The notes under the pieces: model-generated
Told to the model about the DNA's origin: nothing
The model's input: only the letters and a program-made list of their open reading frames with translations
Database searches by the model: none
NCBI RefSeq assembly: GCF_934636505.1
Contig: NZ_CAKUAL010000070.1
Coordinates: 1 to 9,652 of the forward strand
Reading direction: 5' to 3'
DNA from: an uncultured Ellagibacter sp.
Lineage (GTDB): Bacteria; Actinomycetota; Coriobacteriia; Coriobacteriales; Eggerthellaceae
Length of the DNA stretch: 9,652 nt
Shown here: positions 6,166-9,652 of the stretch, one piece after another
How the letters are laid out: every line of letters starts with the position of its first letter
Position numbering within the stretch: the stretch's first letter is position 1
Program-made: the position numbers and the translations under genes

Positions 6166-7574
6166 TGGCTGTTGAGGATACGCAGGCTGCGGCGGCAGCT
6201 CCCGAGGAAGGGCTCTCGCAGGGAATTTTGACGGAGGCTGCATGCGACGAGGGTCCCGATGCGGCTTCTTGTGGGGAAGGCTCGGATGCTGAAGCCAGCG
6301 CGACTCCCGAAGCTGGTGCGTCCGAGGTTGCTGCGACCGGTACCGCGGGTGCGGTCGACTCGGCTGCTTCGGACGATGTGCTTGGTGAGACAGGAGAAGG
6401 TGACGTGCCAGCTGCGGCACCCGAAGCTGACGACTCCTCCGAGGCGCAGCAGGCAGAGCCCACTCCCGAAGAGCGCGAGCTAGCCGAAAACAATGCGCTC
6501 GCCGACGTGTTCGACGATGTGCGCCGCCAATCCTCCGACAGCCAGCTCGTTGTGCCGAGCAGATGGGTTGACCTGGGATTAATCCCCGGCCATATGACTT
6601 CAGACGAGTTCGAGATGCTCGTGTACGAGTACCTCGAGGACTACCGTCGCGACCACAAGGACGAAATCGCGGCGGAAAAGGCGGAGCGTGCGCGCAAGGC
6701 GAACTCTGTCCGGTCGGCCACGCGCGCCGTGGGCGTTCCCCCGAAGATCCCCAATCGTCGATTGAAGCAGATCGAGGAAGACGAGAAGGCGGCCGCGGAG
6801 AAGGCTGCGCGCGAGGCGTCCGAGGCCGAGGCGGGGAAGGCAGGTTTGGCATCTGGCACCGCTGCGGATAAGGCCGCCGCCCCCGTTGCCGAGGTCGCTC
6901 CTGACCAGCCCGCCGATGTTGCTACCGCTTCTGAGTCCTCCGCGTCATCCCAGGTCATGGCCGATTCCTCCGTGCGCGCCGACGCAATGGAGGCTCCTGT
7001 GCCCCACGTGAGCGAGACGGCTTCTGCCGCACCCGAAGCCTCTGCTGAGCCTTCGACGGACGCTGCTGCAGCCGACGATGGCCCCTTCGCCGGCCTGAAG
7101 CTTCCCGAAGGTTACAAGCTCGTGGAACTTGAGGGGGAATATGTGCTGGTGCCCGACGAGGACGCCGCGCCGGTGAAGAAGGAGATCCACTGCGAGCACA
7201 TCGTCACGTTGGTGGGGCAGCACAGCTACTACCTGTACGACTCCGACCTCATGACGAAGAGCTATGCGCACTGGGCGTTTCTGGCGGCCGAGGACAATCC
7301 AATGGCAACGTTTGTCGATTGCGTGCGCGAGGACGGGCGCATTTATCCTCGTCCTTTCGCTGCGGAAGACTTGGCCAACCCTCCCTTCCGCATGAGCGCG
7401 AGCAAGGTCGAGGACACGTGGGCCGAGCTCCAGAAGTCGGGCGAGTACCCCGACATCGAACGCTGCGAAGCCTCCAACGGCGACGTCTACTTCTTCTCGA
7501 CGCTCTATATGGATCGCACGCTTGCCGAATCCCTCGCGGAATATCGGTCGGTGGAGCGCCTCTCGAACGTGTAA
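6165..7574 (+). CDS. Uncharacterised Ala/Glu-rich protein, coupled to the NifU-like gene
   Basis: I do not recognise this 469-residue protein. It has four parts. Residues 1 to about 105 are low-complexity, rich in Ala, Glu, Pro and Ser. About 109-205 is an ordered, charged helical segment with VPSRWVDLGLIPGHM and FEMLVYEYLEDYRRD, running into a Lys/Glu/Ala-rich coiled-coil-like stretch. About 205-303 is low-complexity again. About 304-469 is a compact domain opening with GLKLPEGYKLVELEGEYVLVP and holding three well-spaced cysteines (IHCEHI, VDCVRE, IERCEA). There is no signal peptide or membrane helix, so it is probably cytoplasmic. The ATG at 6165 overlaps the preceding stop codon; a longer frame opening at 6057 would lie inside the NifU-like gene and is not favoured. 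The coupling implies matched synthesis of the two proteins and perhaps a complex. Confidence 0.75.
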   Translation: MAVEDTQAAAAAPEEGLSQGILTEAACDEGPDAASCGEGSDAEASATPEAGASEVAATGTAGAVDSAASDDVLGETGEGDVPAAAPEADDSSEAQQAEPTPEERELAENNALADVFDDVRRQSSDSQLVVPSRWVDLGLIPGHMTSDEFEMLVYEYLEDYRRDHKDEIAAEKAERARKANSVRSATRAVGVPPKIPNRRLKQIEEDEKAAAEKAAREASEAEAGKAGLASGTAADKAAAPVAEVAPDQPADVATASESSASSQVMADSSVRADAMEAPVPHVSETASAAPEASAEPSTDAAAADDGPFAGLKLPEGYKLVELEGEYVLVPDEDAAPVKKEIHCEHIVTLVGQHSYYLYDSDLMTKSYAHWAFLAAEDNPMATFVDCVREDGRIYPRPFAAEDLANPPFRMSASKVEDTWAELQKSGEYPDIERCEASNGDVYFFSTLYMDRTLAESLAEYRSVERLSNV

Positions 7575-7737
7575 CAACTGCGTGGCAGCGGGGCGGGCAC
7601 CGAGTTTTGCGCGCTTGCCCTGCCGCCCGCTTCTGCCCGCGCCCGCCAGTCGTCCGTGCAGCCGCGAGCAGCTAGCCGACCGGTGCCGGGGTTGTTGCCC
7701 CTCCTCGGCGGCTTAAGCTCTCCGACGGCGGCTGCGG

Positions 7738-8130
7738 TTAAAGCTCGCTGCGCTTCTCCAGGGCGCGAACCACCTTCACGTCGGCAGGGAGCCAGTCGAC
7801 GCTTTCGATGTGCGCGAGGTCGAGCCACTTCGCGGCGTGATGTTCAAGCAGTTGAAACGATGCGTCCTTAAGCGTGCAGAGGTAACATTTCATGTTCAGA
7901 TGGAACGTCGGGTAATCGTGCTCGACCTGCACGAGGAAATCCCTTACCGCGATTTCGGCGTTGAGCTCCTCCTTGATTTCGCGGACGATTGCCTGTTCAG
8001 GGGTTTCTCCTGCTTCGACTTTTCCGCCCGGGAATTCCCATCCGCCCTCGAACTCCCCATAGCCTCGCTGGGTCGCGAGGATTTCGTCACCCTTCTCGAT
8101 GATGGCTGCCACTACGTCGATGGTCTTCAT
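7738..8130 (-). CDS. Nudix hydrolase, MutT-like (8-oxo-dGTP diphosphatase type)
   Basis: The 130-residue protein has the length of E. coli MutT and a perfect Nudix box, G-x5-E-x7-R-E-x2-E-E-L, beginning at G36 and holding E42, R50, E51, E54 and E55. The preceding GGWEFPGGKVEAGETPEQA is typical of MutT and related (d)CTP/8-oxo-dGTP pyrophosphatases. The expected role is removal of oxidised nucleotides from the pool, with release of pyrophosphate and need for Mg2+. The ATG at 8130 is preceded by GGGAGG seven bases upstream, so the longer frame beginning with TTG at 8196 is not needed. A weak TACGAT box at 8169-8174 on the minus strand could be its -10. It converges on the uncharacterised gene; no clear terminator lies in the 163-base gap between them. 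The exact substrate is uncertain. Confidence 0.9.
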   Translation of the reverse strand: MKTIDVVAAIIEKGDEILATQRGYGEFEGGWEFPGGKVEAGETPEQAIVREIKEELNAEIAVRDFLVQVEHDYPTFHLNMKCYLCTLKDASFQLLEHHAAKWLDLAHIESVDWLPADVKVVRALEKRSEL

Positions 8131-8280
8131 TTCCGTGCCTCCCAGATGCTTGCGCGATTTCGGTTTCGATCGTAGCTTGAAAAGGCGGGCAGGCAAAGAT
8201 CTGCTCGCGATATTCTCGCATTCTGCGCATGGGAACGGCAGTGGGTGCCTGGCGGGGGTACGGGCGCTCGCGCATCTTTC

Positions 8281-8317
8281 CCCAACAACAAGAAGAGCCT
8301 CCGAAGAGGCTCTTCTT
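8281..8317 (-). terminator. Intrinsic terminator of the aldehyde oxidoreductase gene, cUUCGg-capped
   Basis: A perfect 12-bp stem pairs 8290-8301 with 8306-8317. Read on the minus strand the loop is TTCG closed by a C-G pair, the very stable cUUCGg tetraloop. The stem end CTTCTT and the following TTGTTG form a T-rich tail, though not a pure T-run. It lies about 100 bases after the stop codon at 8418 and before the promoter region of the Nudix gene. Confidence 0.8.
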
Positions 8318-8342
8318 GCGGGTAGGGCTACCTTCTACGTCG

Positions 8343-8415
8343 GATGCGACTCATTCAGGGAGGTTTGCGGCGGCTCGGGGCTTCGCGCCATGCAAGCCGC
8401 CGCCTTCGTCGCATC
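8343..8415 (-). other. Nested inverted repeat in the 3' UTR of the aldehyde oxidoreductase gene
   Basis: Two inverted repeats lie one inside the other directly after the stop codon. The outer arms GATGCGAC (8343-8350) and GTCGCATC (8408-8415) match over 8 bp. The inner arms GCGGCGGCT (8367-8375) and AGCCGCCGC (8395-8403) match over 9 bp. Transcribed, they could form one long interrupted stem upstream of the terminator. It has no T-run, so a role in mRNA stability or as a 3'-end barrier is possible, but chance complementarity in GC-rich DNA is not excluded. Confidence 0.4.
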
Positions 8416-8417
8416 GC

Positions 8418-9652
8418 TTACGGAAGGAGGTTCAGGTTCTTGAGGTCTTCCTCGACGTCGCTCATGCCGTAGTACTCGAGGCAGTCGGCCGTCGGGCAAC
8501 CGAGTTCGCTGTCCCAGCCGAACTTCTCGTAGAGCATCGTGAGGCCCTTCTGGAAGTCTTGCTTCTCCATCTTGTCGGTGCCTTCGGTGAAGGGCTGCTT
8601 GTCCGGGTCCTTCGTGAACGGCCACTCGGTCATGACGTCGTGGATGTTGCGGAAGTCGTTGCAACCCATGTTGCCGTTCTTGTCCTTCATGCCGCGAGCG
8701 GTGTTCGCGCGCTGCAGCGTGATGATCTTCGCGGCAGCCTTGTACAGGTCGTCGGTGGTGACGTCCTTGCCGGTGGCAGCCTTGTAGAACTTCGCCTCGA
8801 GGTCGAGGTCGCCACGGTAGTTGCGGCTCTTCGAGGGGCTTTGAGCCATCGGCCACACCCAGTTGCACAGCGTGAGCGAGTCATGCAGCACGTCGGTGAC
8901 GATGGACCACCAGCAGAAGTTCGCCTTGTGCTCGTTCATCGGCGTGTAGTTCTTCTCCTTGTCAAGCGCGTCCTCGCCGCCCCACAGTTCGGCTGCGATT
9001 TCCTGCTTGAGCTCATGCGGAAGGCCGCACTGCAGCATGTTCTGGTGCGAGTGAATCATCGGGTCGCGGTTGAAGATCATATTCAGCAGGCCGCCGACCT
9101 GGCCGTAAGACTCGATAGCGTGGTGAACCGGCCAGCCGCGGTAGTTGATGAGGCAGCTTGCCGTGGTGTCGAACCACTCCATGTCGTTCCAGCGCTTGCA
9201 CCACACGATCGGGCCATGGCCGAGGTAGGACATCTCGTTGTCGTTCTTGGCGATGTGCGTGAGCAGCTCGACCATGATGGTCGGGTCGTTGTTCTCAAAC
9301 TTCTTCCAGTCGAACATGTTGTACTCATCGGCCGGCAGGTTCTTCTCGAAGATGCCCTTGGCAACGCAGTGCGCGATGTCGCGGTAGATCTGCGCGTAGT
9401 TGCACCACATGCCCAGATCGTCCATCGTGCCGCCGACGACCTGGTCCCAGATGAGGCCGTCCTCGGTGCCCGATTTGATCGACGTGTGGTCGCCCAAGAT
9501 CTTCGTCATATAGATGGAGAACGGGAAGTTCGGCACGCAGGTGTTGCCGGTGATCTCGTAGCCGCCGTTGGCCTTGGAGTTCGGGACGCGCATGTCGGAG
9601 TAGCAGTGAATCGGGCAGCTGTGGCAGCCGTTCATCTTGATGGTGTACTTCT
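8418..9652 (-). CDS. Aldehyde ferredoxin oxidoreductase family protein, C-terminal part (5' end outside window)
   Basis: The frame runs off the right edge, leaving the last 410 residues or so of an enzyme normally 600-700 long. Near the visible start, CHSCPIHC gives the C-x2-C-x3-C ligands of the [4Fe-4S] cluster (codons at 9624-9626, 9615-9617 and 9603-9605). The fourth ligand is probably the Cys of DSLTLCNW (8865-8867). DDLGMW resembles the first of the two DxxGL(C/D) motifs that hold the tungsten-bispterin cofactor; DSLTLC resembles the second, with Thr in place of Gly. Family members oxidise aldehydes to acids with reduction of ferredoxin in anaerobes; related branches act on other substrates, such as aromatic-ring reduction (BamB). 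The substrate cannot be assigned here. Any electron-transfer partner gene would lie upstream, outside the window. Confidence 0.88.
   Translation of the reverse strand, partial: KYTIKMNGCHSCPIHCYSDMRVPNSKANGGYEITGNTCVPNFPFSIYMTKILGDHTSIKSGTEDGLIWDQVVGGTMDDLGMWCNYAQIYRDIAHCVAKGIFEKNLPADEYNMFDWKKFENNDPTIMVELLTHIAKNDNEMSYLGHGPIVWCKRWNDMEWFDTTASCLINYRGWPVHHAIESYGQVGGLLNMIFNRDPMIHSHQNMLQCGLPHELKQEIAAELWGGEDALDKEKNYTPMNEHKANFCWWSIVTDVLHDSLTLCNWVWPMAQSPSKSRNYRGDLDLEAKFYKAATGKDVTTDDLYKAAAKIITLQRANTARGMKDKNGNMGCNDFRNIHDVMTEWPFTKDPDKQPFTEGTDKMEKQDFQKGLTMLYEKFGWDSELGCPTADCLEYYGMSDVEEDLKNLNLLP

Noticed and set aside
5500..6852. Minus-strand frame of 450 residues
   Set aside because: Overlaps both genes of the NifU-like operon; Pro/Arg/Ser-rich product without motifs.
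7575..7737. Bidirectional terminator between the converging uncharacterised and Nudix genes
   Set aside because: GC-rich partial inverted repeats are present (for example GGGG and CCCC around TTGTTG), but the stems are short or mismatched and no T-run follows on either strand.
8131..8196. Longer Nudix protein from a TTG start
   Set aside because: The added 22 residues are unlike the family, and the ATG at 8130 has a GGGAGG ribosome site at good spacing.

Overview
The window is high-GC bacterial DNA. The gene content suggests an anaerobic actinobacterium of the Coriobacteriia, most likely Eggerthellaceae. The main pointers are a LuxR-type regulator fused to a 12-helix membrane domain, a tungsten/molybdopterin aldehyde ferredoxin oxidoreductase and a divergent NifU-like protein. 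This placement is inference from protein types; there is no marker gene in the window.

Layout. Bases 1-420 (+) hold the C-terminal end of a TauE/SafE permease. Bases 421-591 carry an array of four near-palindromic elements at an exact 40-bp period, the last one inverted, directly in front of an orphan DUF4143-type ATPase (592-1821, +). This block is visibly less GC-rich than its surroundings. Next come a universal stress protein (1956-2402, +) and a class I aminotransferase (2418-3596, +), a two-gene operon closed by a strong intrinsic terminator (3617-3655).

A membrane LuxR regulator (3752-5386, -) is transcribed divergently from a two-gene operon: a NifU-like protein that has lost two of the three usual cluster-binding cysteines (5542-6165, +), and a translationally coupled, low-complexity protein of unknown function (6165-7574, +). 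The intergenic region holds a short dyad, an 11-bp-period direct repeat and a TTGACA box. The layout suggests that the LuxR protein controls this pair.

On the minus strand, a MutT-like Nudix hydrolase (7738-8130) converges on the unknown gene. A further minus-strand gene, the C-terminal part of an aldehyde ferredoxin oxidoreductase (8418-9652), enters from the right edge. Its 3' untranslated region holds a nested inverted repeat and a cUUCGg-capped terminator.

The best candidates for something undescribed are the 40-bp-period dyad array with its ATPase, and the degenerate NifU-like protein paired with the unknown coupled gene.
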